Source of the DNA: Fodinibius salicampi
GTDB taxonomy: Bacteria > Bacteroidota > Rhodothermia > Balneolales > Balneolaceae
DNA length: 64,000 nt
Direction of reading: 5' to 3'
Assembly (NCBI RefSeq): GCF_039545095.1
Contig: NZ_BAABRS010000001.1
Coordinates: forward strand, 1,674,001 to 1,738,000
This document shows positions 44,691 through 55,274 of the stretch, one piece after another; the stretch's first letter is position 1; each line of letters opens with the position of its first letter. Under the pieces are notes generated by a model, which saw only the letters and a list, made by a program, of their open reading frames with translations, did not search any database and was not told the origin of the DNA. The position numbers and the translations under genes are program-made.

Positions 44691-47600
44691 TTATGAGTCA
44701 TGATTTTTCTTTGGTTTTCCAAAGCCACCACCGCCCGGAGTCTTCAGTATAAATCGATCTCCTTCTTCAAGCGACCTTCCATCCGTAGAACCCATTTGTT
44801 CACGATCTCCATTCTTTCTAACGATCCACTGTTCTCCAACCTTAGCAGGTTTTCCATCTCGCAGGCCATAGGGCTTTTCCCTCCGGTGCTGTGTTAAAAC
44901 GGTAAGCTCAACCGGTTCCAGGAAGAGCAGCTCCCGCAGTATTCCTTCTCCGCCCCTGCACTTCCCATTACCACCTGAACCTTTACGGATGGCATACTTT
45001 TCCAAGCGAACGGGATAGCGGTATTCCAGAATTTCAGGATCAGTCCCGCGGGTATTGGTCATATGATGGTGCACTGCATCAACACCATGGAAATCGGCTC
45101 CCGCTCCCGTTCCCCCACCCACGGTTTCGTAGTATCCAAAATTATCATTTCCGAAAAGCACATTATTCATAGTCCCCTGGCTGCAGGCTACCTTCTCAAA
45201 TGGCTTTAGTAAGGTATCTACCAACCGCTGACTAACTTCTACATTACCGCCTACAACTGCCGGACATTGACTTGGATCTTCATTAAATTTAGGATTAAGC
45301 AAACAAGTAGGTAGATTCATGTCTATGGGTTTAAGAATGCCTTCATTTAAAGGAATGGGCTCATCAATCAACAGTCGCAGCACATACATTACCACACTGT
45401 TAACAATCGCTGGTGTTGCATTGAGGTTGTGGGGATGAACGGCTCCCGTCCCGGTAAAATCAATATTCACCTCCTCTTCTTTCACCTGAAGCGATACTTT
45501 TAATGGTGTTCCATCATCCAAGTGCTCTTCACTCACATAGTGACCTGAAGGAATATCCTTAATCGTCTCTCTCATTTTTTCCTCAGCGTGATCTGCGAGG
45601 GCATTCATATAAAACTTTACCTTTTCAACACCGTACTTCTTACATAAATCCTTCAAATTATTGTTCCCGCGCTGATTTGCAGCGATAGCCGCTTGCAGAT
45701 CTGCTATATTTTCATCCACACTTCTAGTCGGATATTCGGCATCCAATAAAAGGTTTTTTATATCGCCCCATCGTTCTGAGTCACCTTTAATCAGGTGCAT
45801 AGGCGGAATTACCACTCCCTCCTCTGCAAGACTTGTAGCCGTTGGAGGCATTGATCCCGGAGACGTTCCGCCGATCTCAGCATGATGTGCCCGACTTGCC
45901 GCATAGCCCACCAGTTGATTCTCATCCGTATAGACCGGAGTTACAACGGTGACATCGGGAAGGTGCGAACCTCCATAGGCCGGATGATTGGTTATTATGA
46001 CATCTCCCGGATCCATAGCAATATGTTTCTTTAGTTTTCTCACACATAATCCCAGCGCTCCCAGATGCACCGGGATATGTGGTGCGTTGACTACGAGTTC
46101 TCCTTCTGTATTTAATAAAGCACAGGAAAAATCCAGTCGATCTTTTACATTAACCGACAGGGCTGTACGCTGCAGCATCACTCCCATTTCTTCCGCAATG
46201 GAGCTAAAGCGATTCGTAAATAACTCCAAATTCACAACTTCCGATTTTGGACGGTCTGAGATAGAAATATCCCGGTTTTGTTTTTCAAGTTTTAAGGTTT
46301 CTCCCCCAATTACCGTAAGATTCCAGTCCGGCTCTAAAACTATGGTGCTATGAGGATCTAAAATAAGTGCAGGCCCCGTAATAAAGTCCCCCGACATCAG
46401 ATCCTCCCGCAGGTAAGCGGGACTATCCTGTTCTGAATCATCAAACCAAATGGATTTGTTAAATTGTGGTTCCGGGCTCCCCTCCCCGGTATGTATTGTC
46501 TCATGGTCATTCACATCCAGCTGCATGGAAGCCACTACGCGTAAACTTTCAACTTCAATAGAACGATCTGAGATCCAATGCCCATACTGTTCCTGATAAG
46601 CAGTTTTAAATGTTTTTCGGAGATTGGTTTCCTTATCATATTCTATCTCCAGTGTGGTTTCCTGCCCCTCTAAACGCATGGATAGCATTTTCCGTCGCAC
46701 TATAATCCGATTACGTTCAATTCCCTCCTGTTCCAACTTTTCCCGGGCTTCTCGGACTAAGTCTCCACAAATCTCATCCAAATCTTTCTCAATACGATCA
46801 AGAGGTTGTAATAGTTGCTTTTCCGCAAACTCTTCAACTCTTGCGTTTCCAATTCCATAGGCGCTAAGCAGACCTGCCTGCCGAGGCACCAAAACTGTAT
46901 CAATATCCAAACGGCTGGCAATGGCACAAGCATGTTGAGCACCGGCTCCACCAAAAGCCACTATCCCATATTCTCGGACATCGTATCCTTTACGAACAGA
47001 AACCTTCCTTATTGCATCGGCCATGCGCTCATTGGCAATTTTCAAAAATCCAGATAATATTTCTTCAGTCGAAGGCGCTTTCGACCGGGTATCTTTTATC
47101 TCTTTTCTCAGTTCTTCTAACCGTTTTTTAGCAGCCTCCAGACCAACCGGGATATGAAAATTACGGGGATCTAATCGACCCAACAGCAAATTTACATCGG
47201 TGATGGTAAGCGGTCCACCTGCCCCGTAACAAGCAGGCCCAGGTGATGCACCTGCACTTTCCGGACCTACACAAAGTTTATGGCCATCAAAATAGCAGAT
47301 TGATCCTCCTCCTGCTGCTACTGTTTCTATATTAAGTGTAGGAGCGATCAGATGCGCATTACCCACTTGGTGTTCAAATTTATACTCGAAGTCAGAATTA
47401 TAACGCGCGACGTCGGTACTGGTACCTCCCATATCCAATGAAATTACCTTATCAATTCCCGCTTCTGTTCCAACGGCAGCGGCACCTACCACACCCCCTG
47501 CGGGACCGCTGAGCAGGCTATCTTTTGGGGCATAATCTTCTTTCAAGGTAAGTCCACCAGCGCTTGTCATCACCCGCATTTTCTCCTCCCGGATAACAGA

Positions 47601-48503
47601 CTGCACTTTATCCAGATAATCCTGAACTAATGGGGCCAGGTAGGCGTTAACAAGCGTCGTTTCTGTCCGTGAAATGATCCGGATAAAAGGACTAAGTGCC
47701 GATGAGACTGAAACATGATCGAACCCTTTGTCCAGGAGCCATTCTTTTAGCTCCTGTTCATGTTCCCCGTTTTTGTAGCTATGCATTAACGCGATGGCAG
47801 ACGATCGTATCCCCTTGTCTAACAGTCTTTCAACTTCTGTTTCAAGTGAGGATAGATCCATTTGCTTTAAAACATTGCCATCTGCATCCAGACGTTCCTT
47901 TACTTCTATAACCTTCTTATAGATCGGTTTCCGCTTTTTGATCTCCAAAGCAAACAAGTCCGGTCGCTCCTGGGTGCCGATATTCAGTAAATCTCTAAAA
48001 CCTTCGGTTACGAATAATGCGGTAGCAACCCCATTCTCTTCCAGCAAGGCGTTAGTCGCCTTGGTTGTAGCCAGTCGAAGGTCAATGGGCGGCAGTTCCT
48101 CCTGAGGAGTGGTCCTTGTAGCTAGTCGCATAGCTAAAACCGGGGCCTCTTCATCGGACAGCACTTCAAAAGAAACGGTTTCTTCCTTATTTATTGGGAT
48201 GGGACGATCAAGAGTAATTGTGGAATCAGTGCTGTCATAGGCCGTAACTTTTGCCCGCCTTTGGGTTTCGCTTAACAATCGAAAGTCAAATCCCTTGATA
48301 AAATCATCCGGGGCCTGCCAGTCTTGCTCAATTGTATAGGTTCTTGCATCAGATACAGCATCTACGATTTTTCCGCGTAAAGAACTATTACTCAATACCT
48401 TTACTGTATGATAATTTTCCTCCGGATCGATAGCGATACAATCCGTAAACGTACCTCCCGTATCAATCCATATTTTCCATGACGGCACCTGACGCTCCTG
48501 CAT
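44691..48503 (-). CDS. 5-oxoprolinase / hydantoinase A-B fusion
   Basis: 1270 residues. The HyuA-like half (about 8-720) carries the ATP-binding start WKIWIDTGGTFTDCIAIDPE and the second actin-fold motif VISLDMGGTSTDVARY. The HyuB-like half (about 770-1265) has LSVNVKDRLDFSCALLNTEG, ITNHPAYGGSHLPDVTVVTP and the C-terminal RKGSGGNGKCRGGEG. A single-chain fusion of this length matches eukaryote-type 5-oxoprolinase (5-oxoproline + ATP to glutamate), but many bacterial members act on other hydantoin-like rings. It is monocistronic and ends next to a short repeat (44639-44668). Confidence 0.9.
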   Translation of the reverse strand: MQERQVPSWKIWIDTGGTFTDCIAIDPEENYHTVKVLSNSSLRGKIVDAVSDARTYTIEQDWQAPDDFIKGFDFRLLSETQRRAKVTAYDSTDSTITLDRPIPINKEETVSFEVLSDEEAPVLAMRLATRTTPQEELPPIDLRLATTKATNALLEENGVATALFVTEGFRDLLNIGTQERPDLFALEIKKRKPIYKKVIEVKERLDADGNVLKQMDLSSLETEVERLLDKGIRSSAIALMHSYKNGEHEQELKEWLLDKGFDHVSVSSALSPFIRIISRTETTLVNAYLAPLVQDYLDKVQSVIREEKMRVMTSAGGLTLKEDYAPKDSLLSGPAGGVVGAAAVGTEAGIDKVISLDMGGTSTDVARYNSDFEYKFEHQVGNAHLIAPTLNIETVAAGGGSICYFDGHKLCVGPESAGASPGPACYGAGGPLTITDVNLLLGRLDPRNFHIPVGLEAAKKRLEELRKEIKDTRSKAPSTEEILSGFLKIANERMADAIRKVSVRKGYDVREYGIVAFGGAGAQHACAIASRLDIDTVLVPRQAGLLSAYGIGNARVEEFAEKQLLQPLDRIEKDLDEICGDLVREAREKLEQEGIERNRIIVRRKMLSMRLEGQETTLEIEYDKETNLRKTFKTAYQEQYGHWISDRSIEVESLRVVASMQLDVNDHETIHTGEGSPEPQFNKSIWFDDSEQDSPAYLREDLMSGDFITGPALILDPHSTIVLEPDWNLTVIGGETLKLEKQNRDISISDRPKSEVVNLELFTNRFSSIAEEMGVMLQRTALSVNVKDRLDFSCALLNTEGELVVNAPHIPVHLGALGLCVRKLKKHIAMDPGDVIITNHPAYGGSHLPDVTVVTPVYTDENQLVGYAASRAHHAEIGGTSPGSMPPTATSLAEEGVVIPPMHLIKGDSERWGDIKNLLLDAEYPTRSVDENIADLQAAIAANQRGNNNLKDLCKKYGVEKVKFYMNALADHAEEKMRETIKDIPSGHYVSEEHLDDGTPLKVSLQVKEEEVNIDFTGTGAVHPHNLNATPAIVNSVVMYVLRLLIDEPIPLNEGILKPIDMNLPTCLLNPKFNEDPSQCPAVVGGNVEVSQRLVDTLLKPFEKVACSQGTMNNVLFGNDNFGYYETVGGGTGAGADFHGVDAVHHHMTNTRGTDPEILEYRYPVRLEKYAIRKGSGGNGKCRGGEGILRELLFLEPVELTVLTQHRREKPYGLRDGKPAKVGEQWIVRKNGDREQMGSTDGRSLEEGDRFILKTPGGGGFGKPKKNHDS

Positions 48504-48642
48504 AAAACTTTTTTATAAGGCGTTACTACTTTAAATCTTAATATTTAATTCATTATGTCAATTCTCCATAACAAGATAATACATAATCCATACCCATTAT
48601 ATTTTAATGGTATAATTCATTTTACTGAACTACCAGCGGAAC

Positions 48643-50100
48643 TCAGTAATAAATTTTTCGCTCATCGGCCTGATAATCAGAGGGTCGTCTAAATCGAACA
48701 TCCGTAGCACCATTGGCTTCAAAAATGTCAAACATTTTATTTCTCATTTCCTGCACTCGGTCTTGATGTGCCGGGACGTCTATAAGGTTATGCATTTCAT
48801 TGGGATCCGTCTTAAGATCATATAGTTCATTTTTATCCCATATCCCATGATAATAGATATATTTGTAACGATCGCCACGGATGGCATAGGTAGTTGGAGT
48901 ATGCGGAAAAGAATTTTCCCAGAAATACTGATACACAAATGTGGAACGCCAATCAATGGACTCACCTTGCAGCAGCGGTAGAAATGATTGGCCATCAACG
49001 GTATGATCTTTGGGCATTGATCCTTCGGCCAAATCCAACAAGGTGGGAGCGATGTCAATATTCAGGATATTTTCCTCAATCTTCGATCCCGCTTCTATAT
49101 ATCCCGGTGCCCAAGCCAACATTGGCACCCGCATTGATTCTTCGTAAGCCTGGCGCTTGTCGATCAATCCATGTTCGCCCAGCATAAAACCATTGTCTCC
49201 CATATAAACCACCAATGTATTTTCAGCCAATCCCTCCTGCTCGAGGTAATCCAATACACGTTCTATACTTTCATCAACGCCCATTAGCGATTCACTATAG
49301 CGTGGGATAATCTCTTCAATTCCCTGCGGATGATCATCTCTGCCGTGATACATGTGCTCAACCCCGTGCCAACTATATCGCTGTTCGCGTACCCAGTCGG
49401 GTTTGCCTTCATAGTTTTGTTCAATATTTTTCATTGATTGTGGCTTTGGAATGTCTACATCCTCATACATTCCCTCATGGCGCTCCGCCGGTTCAAACTC
49501 AGCATGTACGGCCTTATGAGACAAGTATGCAAAAAACGGTTGGTCACGGTTAATTTCATCCAGCCATTCCAGAGTATAATCAGTCAGTAGATCGGTTATA
49601 TATCCTTCTACTTCTTGTCGTTCTCCATCAATATTCAGAGTTGGATCATAATACACCCCCTGTCCCCTGAAACTCACCCAGCGATTGAATCCAGATTGCG
49701 GATTATCAGAGGCATGACCAATGTGCCATTTCCCAAAATACCCGGTCTGATAGCCAGCCTCCTGCAAAGCTTCGGAAAAGAGTGCTGTGCCTTCCGGCAT
49801 TTCGTTGTTATTGTCAACCACGCCATGACGAAAAGGATACTGTCCGGTAAGGATAGACGCCCGGCTGGGTGAACACAACGAGGTGGTAACAAACGCATTT
49901 GCCAGATGTACTCCTTCTTCGGCCATACGATCCATGCCCGGCGTCTCTAAAAAATCCGGGCTCTCGGGATGAAAGCTCATATAATCGTACCGATGATCGT
50001 CACTGAGAATAAAAATAACATTTTTGGGCTGGGCTTGTCCTAAAGACAATCCCAGCAAACTTATCAAAACAACGGATAAAAGAATCTTTATGGCTTTCAT
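48643..50100 (-). CDS. Sulfatase, GlcNAc-6-sulfatase-like
   Basis: 485 residues, family S1. A Sec signal peptide (to about residue 24, LGQAQ) is followed by the metal site SDDHRYDY (Asp34/35) and the formylglycine motif C76-S-P-S-R80 with ASILTGQYPFRHG. QTGYFGKWHIGHAS and DNGFMLGEHGLIDKRQAYEE are further active-site segments. The sequence resembles the N-acetylglucosamine-6-sulfatase-type subgroup (SulfAtlas S1_11-like), but the substrate is inferred. It is probably periplasmic. It is the last gene of the sulfatase run, 58 nt after the previous one. Confidence 0.9.
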   Translation of the reverse strand: MKAIKILLSVVLISLLGLSLGQAQPKNVIFILSDDHRYDYMSFHPESPDFLETPGMDRMAEEGVHLANAFVTTSLCSPSRASILTGQYPFRHGVVDNNNEMPEGTALFSEALQEAGYQTGYFGKWHIGHASDNPQSGFNRWVSFRGQGVYYDPTLNIDGERQEVEGYITDLLTDYTLEWLDEINRDQPFFAYLSHKAVHAEFEPAERHEGMYEDVDIPKPQSMKNIEQNYEGKPDWVREQRYSWHGVEHMYHGRDDHPQGIEEIIPRYSESLMGVDESIERVLDYLEQEGLAENTLVVYMGDNGFMLGEHGLIDKRQAYEESMRVPMLAWAPGYIEAGSKIEENILNIDIAPTLLDLAEGSMPKDHTVDGQSFLPLLQGESIDWRSTFVYQYFWENSFPHTPTTYAIRGDRYKYIYYHGIWDKNELYDLKTDPNEMHNLIDVPAHQDRVQEMRNKMFDIFEANGATDVRFRRPSDYQADERKIYY

Positions 50101-50158
50101 AATGGATATCTTTTTATTACAGATATTAAATGACTGATCACTAATCTAGTTAAAACAC

Positions 50159-51586
50159 TTACTCTTCCAAATTACGCATGGGCGGAATCTCATCAGAGAA
50201 CCATACCCCCGTCATGCGGTCGGTATGGTCGTCACGTACTCGCAGGTGGGGCGGAAAATCTTCCGTCTCCTCCATCCAGTTGTTCAGCTGTTGACCCAGC
50301 TCACGAGCCAACTCCCAGTAATCCGAATGGGCTGCTACGTTGTTAATTTCCCATTGGTCGTTCTCCAAATCATATAATTCGATGCGGGGACGGGGTACTT
50401 CAAACAGTCGCGACTGTGCATGTGTGAGTTCCCCTTCTTTTTTGTACTGTATTAAACTCCGGAATGAGGGACTGCCTCCAATATCTGCTGGAGTCCCGTG
50501 GGGCAACTCAGTGTAGGCATTTTGGATCAGCCGGTAACGATCAGTGCGTAAACTACGGATGTGCTCATCCGCATCATGCCAGTTTCGTTCGCTATAAGTA
50601 TACTCTCTTCCCGGCAACGTTTGATCGCTCATCACTTCTAGTATGCTTTCGCCCTGCATGCTTTCTGGTATTGGGATGCCTGTCAGTTCTAGCAAGGTAG
50701 GAGCCAGATCGATGACGCTGGTCAGGCCTTCATATCGGCTACCATCTTTGATATGATCCGGCCAATGGAAGATGAGTGGAGTGCGCACCCCTTCGTCATA
50801 AACCGTTCCTTTAGCCCGTGGAAAAGGTGCCCCGTTATCACTCAAAAAAATGACCAAAGTATTTTTTAGCTCGTTATGCTTCTCCAGTTCTTCTGTAAAT
50901 CGCCCAATTTGTCCGTCCATCCGGCTTATTTCGTCGTAATAATTTGCTAAATCAGCCCTAGTTTCAGGAGTATCAGTTAAATAAGGAGGTACCTTTATTT
51001 CTTCCGGATCGTGTACTTTCGGTGCATCTCCATAAGGACGATGAGGGTCAGAAAAGCCCACCCACAAGAAAAAAGGAGCTTCCTTCCTTGCATCTAAAAA
51101 TTTGGGAAATGCCTCAGATAGTTGCTCACTATACCAGTCGAACTGTGCATTGGCATACGGACCGTAATGGGTCTTTTTCATATGACCGGTATAAAAACCG
51201 GATTCAGATAAATAGTCCGGCAGTATACGAGATCCTTCGGGAAGCGGCATGTGCAGATCTTCGGCTCCGGTTGCATGAGGATAAAGGCCTGTTAATATTG
51301 ATATCCGGGACGGACTGCATTGTGCAGTGGTTAAAAATGCCTTATCAAACAATAACCCTCTCTCTGCAAGCCTGTCAATATTGGGCGTTTGGATTACCTC
51401 GTTTCCGTATGCCCCTGAGTCGCGCCACCCCGCATCATCTGCTACAAATATCAAAATGTTAGGAATGCTCTCCGAAGAAATCGACTGCCCTTGAACGGTC
51501 ATACCTGTACATAAAACTAAACACAATAGCATCGCACTAAACCTTTGCAGGGCCTGAAGGGACTCATATAAGACTTCAGTTTTCAT
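50159..51586 (-). CDS. Sulfatase, heparan-N-sulfatase-like
   Basis: 475 residues from Met at 51586 (an upstream in-frame ATG at 51634 would give an over-long leader). The hydrophobic signal FSAMLLCLVLCTGMTVQGQS is followed by ADDAGWRDSGAYG and the motif C-S-P-S-R (Cys106 in the longer frame) with ISILTGLYPHATG. The active-site His/Lys region is GHMKKTHYGP and the metal ligands recur in FLSDNGAPFPRAKGTVYDEG. It belongs to the group that includes N-sulfoglucosamine sulfohydrolase (S1_8-like). The natural substrate is unknown. A 258-nt gap separates it from the upstream sulfatase, so it may have its own promoter. Confidence 0.88.
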   Translation of the reverse strand: MKTEVLYESLQALQRFSAMLLCLVLCTGMTVQGQSISSESIPNILIFVADDAGWRDSGAYGNEVIQTPNIDRLAERGLLFDKAFLTTAQCSPSRISILTGLYPHATGAEDLHMPLPEGSRILPDYLSESGFYTGHMKKTHYGPYANAQFDWYSEQLSEAFPKFLDARKEAPFFLWVGFSDPHRPYGDAPKVHDPEEIKVPPYLTDTPETRADLANYYDEISRMDGQIGRFTEELEKHNELKNTLVIFLSDNGAPFPRAKGTVYDEGVRTPLIFHWPDHIKDGSRYEGLTSVIDLAPTLLELTGIPIPESMQGESILEVMSDQTLPGREYTYSERNWHDADEHIRSLRTDRYRLIQNAYTELPHGTPADIGGSPSFRSLIQYKKEGELTHAQSRLFEVPRPRIELYDLENDQWEINNVAAHSDYWELARELGQQLNNWMEETEDFPPHLRVRDDHTDRMTGVWFSDEIPPMRNLEE

Positions 51587-51634
51587 GGATTTTAAAATTT
51601 TTGGCAATTTAGAAGATACATGTAGACCCTTCAT

Positions 51635-51892
51635 CCAATAATACTTACCAGTTAAACACAGAAATATTTATAGCTACTGCTATATATTATTTTGAACCGT
51701 TCAGAGCAAATTCTTTGCATATGGAAAACAAAGTATCGCTTATCCTTATTGGATGGTACAGCTGTATATGATTCGGGCTACTGTACAGTACAAAGAAGAC
51801 TTCAACTATTATTAATGGTCATATATGCATGTATGTATGCTGGGGAATTACCCTATCTATTCTAATCATTCTGGACGCATTCAATTTGAAGA
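51635..51892. other. Gap within the sulfatase run
   Basis: The longest gap in the run (258 bases) and AT-rich. It is a probable promoter region for the two sulfatases to its left. No open frame or clear hairpin is seen. Confidence 0.4.
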
Positions 51893-53512
51893 TTATTGTC
51901 CGGGCAATGGTTTTTCTTCAAAATCTGAATCATTAACCCACCCCGTATTCATCTGTTCCCCGGACATATACCGGTGATAAAAGTTATAGGTCCCTTCATC
52001 CATATATCGGTATTCGTCAAAGACATACCCACGCCCAAACATTCTTGGATCATCCTGTTCCTTTAGTTTTTGGTATAATTCGGATTTCAATTCTTGCTTC
52101 ATCTCTTGGTATTCGGGATCATCGGCCAGATTATGGAGAGCATCCGGGTCATCTGTGATATTATAAAGCTCTTCAGACGGACGTTTCCCAAAATTTTGGT
52201 CCCAGTAATGATACATTCCAGAAGCCGTTCGATTGTCAAGAATAACGGTCTTGGTCGGGCTACCGTCGGTGTTCAGATACCCGGTCTCCGGATTACCTGT
52301 AGGCCATCGATCCGGTTTAAAATTACGCAGGTACATCATATTTCCCCGAATAATACCCCGTACTGGATAGCCCCAGTCATAAGGTCGGCCAACGTCGTGG
52401 CGCTCTTTTCCCAACAACACATGATCCCTCTTAGGATTGACCTGTCCATTCTTTCCAGAGGAAAATATATCGGTCAGGCTTCGGCCTACGGTGGGATGCA
52501 TGCCAGTCTCCTCCCAGTCAAGCCCAGCCAGTTCTATAAAAGTAGGTGCAAAATCCGCAAAACTGACAAAATCATCTACTACCCGGCCGGGCTCGGCAAT
52601 TCCCTCTGGCCACATAATAGCCAGGGGCATGTGTGCCGAATGCTCATAGGTCTGCCCCTTGATGCGAGGAAAGGGCATACCGTTGTCGGCGGTAACGACT
52701 ACAATTGTGTTTTGCAGTTCCCCATGCTCTTCGAGCAACGTCAGCATCCGCCCGAGGTGTCGGTCGAAATGTTCTATCTCAAAAGCGTAATCTAACATGT
52801 CCGTGCGGATACTGTCACGGTCAGGCCAGAAGGCTGGCACCGAATCAATCTCCGCTGGATCTTTGTCCCCTTTCTCAATGCCGGATCGGTATTCATAGGC
52901 GCGATGTGGCTCCCTTGCTCCATACCAGAAGGCAAACGGTTCATTTCCGGACCGGTCCTCCAGGAAAGCTTCAAAATTGGCGGCATAATCGTTATTGCTG
53001 ATGTTGGAAGTAGGTGGCTCTGTTTTATGCTCATCATAGGGCTGTCCGGTCAGATGACGAGTCTCGCCATCAGCCGTCTTAGCTATTCCGGGCGCCCATT
53101 TTTTTCCCGTACTTCCCACAAAGTAACCGGCCTCGGCCAATGCTTCGGTATAGACCTTGAATTTTTGGGGAAATTCCGGCCAGTGGTTAGCTGCCTCCTC
53201 CAGCTGCCAGGAATTCCGGCCAGTCAGAATTATCGACCGAGAAGGTGCGCATTTCGGGTTGGGGACATACGCCTGGTCAAATCGGATCCCCTCTTCGGCC
53301 ACCCGGTCAAAGGCCGGCGTCTTCACCCAATCGGTACCATAAGCAGAAGCGTGGGGAAACGACTGGTCATCACTGATTGCAAATAAAATGTTCGGAGATG
53401 TATTTTCATCCGGAGACTGTCCCATACCCGATACCGGTATATATAACAGTATTGTAATTATGGATATAAAGAGAAACACAAAACGATTTCTATCACTTTT
53501 TTTGCAAGACAT
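51893..53512 (-). CDS. Sulfatase, heparan-N-sulfatase-like (paralogue 1)
   Basis: 539 residues. Signal peptide ([20 protein letters not shown]), metal site [13 protein letters not shown], formylglycine motif C88-A-P-S-R92. It is the closest paralogue of the 58771-60339 gene: both share [22 protein letters not shown], the FDRHLG helix and [12 protein letters not shown], and both lack the usual GKWHLG in favour of GKKWAPG/GKGWGPG. It belongs to the sulfamidase-like subgroup, substrate unknown. It contains a long loop after GKKWAPG ([20 protein letters not shown]) and a YMSGEQ tail longer than its paralogue's. Confidence 0.9.
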   Translation of the reverse strand: MSCKKSDRNRFVFLFISIITILLYIPVSGMGQSPDENTSPNILFAISDDQSFPHASAYGTDWVKTPAFDRVAEEGIRFDQAYVPNPKCAPSRSIILTGRNSWQLEEAANHWPEFPQKFKVYTEALAEAGYFVGSTGKKWAPGIAKTADGETRHLTGQPYDEHKTEPPTSNISNNDYAANFEAFLEDRSGNEPFAFWYGAREPHRAYEYRSGIEKGDKDPAEIDSVPAFWPDRDSIRTDMLDYAFEIEHFDRHLGRMLTLLEEHGELQNTIVVVTADNGMPFPRIKGQTYEHSAHMPLAIMWPEGIAEPGRVVDDFVSFADFAPTFIELAGLDWEETGMHPTVGRSLTDIFSSGKNGQVNPKRDHVLLGKERHDVGRPYDWGYPVRGIIRGNMMYLRNFKPDRWPTGNPETGYLNTDGSPTKTVILDNRTASGMYHYWDQNFGKRPSEELYNITDDPDALHNLADDPEYQEMKQELKSELYQKLKEQDDPRMFGRGYVFDEYRYMDEGTYNFYHRYMSGEQMNTGWVNDSDFEEKPLPGQ

Positions 53513-53633
53513 TACTTATCAGATTAATAAATATTAAAAAAGGAAAGACAACTGAATGTAACACCTAAGAGGTCAGATAACCTAGTCCCTATTTGCAGAA
53601 CCCGTTAAAGAAACTAAATTCAAATCATAAAAA

Positions 53634-55220
53634 TTAATCTTCTGTCTCACTTCCCCACCAGCCATTTTCGGGATTAAAATCTTCTGACAAATATTCCAGC
53701 CGTTGCTTTTCCAGCCGGGGCAAGAGTTCCTCTTCAATCTTTTTCAAATACTGCTCCTCTTTTTGCGGATCATACTCCGGATCCTTTTTAGGAAATTTTG
53801 CTCCCATTTCACTTAACGCATTTGAAAGCCGCCTACTCAGCCGCTCGGCAATTTGTGGATGCTCATCATATACATCGGTTGCTTCTTCAAGATCCTCCTC
53901 CAGATTATATAATACCTCACTACTGTCGGCATGGTAGCGGATCAGCTTCCATGCCCCCTCCCGAATTACAGAGGAAGGGCGTCCCCCCTGATTGCCATAG
54001 TGGGGATAATGCCAAATTAGGGGCCGATCGGCTATAGAATCCCCTTCCAGCAACGGAACAAGACTAACCCCATCCCGGTGTTCATCGGGACGTAATTCAC
54101 TCCCGATCAAATCAAGTATGGTGGGATAAAAATCGGTTCCGGTCACCGGCGTAAGATTTTCTGTTCCCTGGTTCTCGAGCCAGGGTACTTTTATAAAATA
54201 CGGGACTTTCAGGCCGCCCTCATACTGATAGCCCTTCCCGCCCCTCAGGGGTCGGTTGGAAGTGGCATAATCGTCACCAGCGGCTACCCCACCGTGATCT
54301 GAGGTAAAAATAACAATAGTATTTTCTTCTAATCCATGTGCCTTAAGCGTTTCCAGTACCGATCCCACAGCCTCATCCATATGCTCTACCAAGCCGGCAT
54401 AAACGGGGTTATCCTGCACCTGCCGGATGGGAAGAAAGTGGCCCATTTCAAAGCCGGTTTCTGCTATGCCCATTGCCTCAGCTTTATCCCGATATTTTTT
54501 CCATTTCCCACGCGACGATTGAATAGGAGCATGAACCGCATAAAAGGATAAGTAAGCAAAAAAGGAAGTATTTTTGTTTTGTCCAATAAAGGAACTGGTT
54601 TCTTTAGCCAGTTTCATTGGCAAACTCATTCCTTTTTCATCTTCATGATCTTCCATTTTAGGATTATTAAAAGGAGAAAAATATCCGCCCGTATACGGAC
54701 CGCCAGCTTCAAATCCTCCCTGATTAACATCAAATCCGTGATCTTCGGGATAAGAACCTTTATTTCCGAGGTGCCATTTTCCCGCAAAAAACGTTCTGTA
54801 TCCATTTTCCTTCATGGCTTCAGGCAAAACGTGGTATTCATGGGGCAGGTGGTCAATATAGTCAGGTGGGAGCAGCTTGCTATGGCGATCCTGTTCTCTC
54901 CAATCTTCTCCGGTTTTGGCCCCGATCCAGTCGGTAATTCCATGCCGTGCGGGGAACTGGCCAGACATAATGCTAGCCCTGGCCGGACTGCAGACTCGAC
55001 TAGCAGTATAGCCATTTTTAAAAATCATGCTTTCTTCGGCCAGCCGATCAAGATTGGGTGTTTCATAATAATCACTGCCCATACTACTTAAATCGTGGTA
55101 TCCGTAATCATCCGCAATGATGAACAATATATTCGGTTGATCCACAGGGTTTTCTTTCTCCATGCAGGAAACGCTAGAAAAAGCAACAAAAAAATAAATT
55201 AAAACTTTTTTTAACCACAT
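53634..55220 (-). CDS. Sulfatase lipoprotein (S1_16-like)
   Basis: 528 residues. A short lipoprotein signal with Cys19 (AFSSVSC) suggests an envelope-anchored enzyme. Metal site ADDYGYHDLSSMGSDYYETP, formylglycine motif C77-S-P-A-R81 with ASIMSGQFPARHG, then FFAGKWHLGNKG and FTSDHGGVAAGDDYATSNRP. The long insertion DWIGAKTGEDWREQDRHSKL and the C-terminal KKDPEYDPQKEEQYLKKIEE helix fit the S1_16-like subgroup known from marine polysaccharide loci. The substrate is not certain. It lies 54 nt downstream of the 55275-56648 gene and probably shares its transcript. Confidence 0.9.
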   Translation of the reverse strand: MWLKKVLIYFFVAFSSVSCMEKENPVDQPNILFIIADDYGYHDLSSMGSDYYETPNLDRLAEESMIFKNGYTASRVCSPARASIMSGQFPARHGITDWIGAKTGEDWREQDRHSKLLPPDYIDHLPHEYHVLPEAMKENGYRTFFAGKWHLGNKGSYPEDHGFDVNQGGFEAGGPYTGGYFSPFNNPKMEDHEDEKGMSLPMKLAKETSSFIGQNKNTSFFAYLSFYAVHAPIQSSRGKWKKYRDKAEAMGIAETGFEMGHFLPIRQVQDNPVYAGLVEHMDEAVGSVLETLKAHGLEENTIVIFTSDHGGVAAGDDYATSNRPLRGGKGYQYEGGLKVPYFIKVPWLENQGTENLTPVTGTDFYPTILDLIGSELRPDEHRDGVSLVPLLEGDSIADRPLIWHYPHYGNQGGRPSSVIREGAWKLIRYHADSSEVLYNLEEDLEEATDVYDEHPQIAERLSRRLSNALSEMGAKFPKKDPEYDPQKEEQYLKKIEEELLPRLEKQRLEYLSEDFNPENGWWGSETED

Positions 55221-55274
55221 TTCTTTCAGGATTCACTTATTTGTCATGCGAGTATCGTCTTTCAAAATACTGCC

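Noticed and set aside
52094-52795. 233-aa open frame antisense to a sulfatase
   Set aside because: The sense frame has all sulfatase motifs; the antisense frame is a by-product of its codon use.
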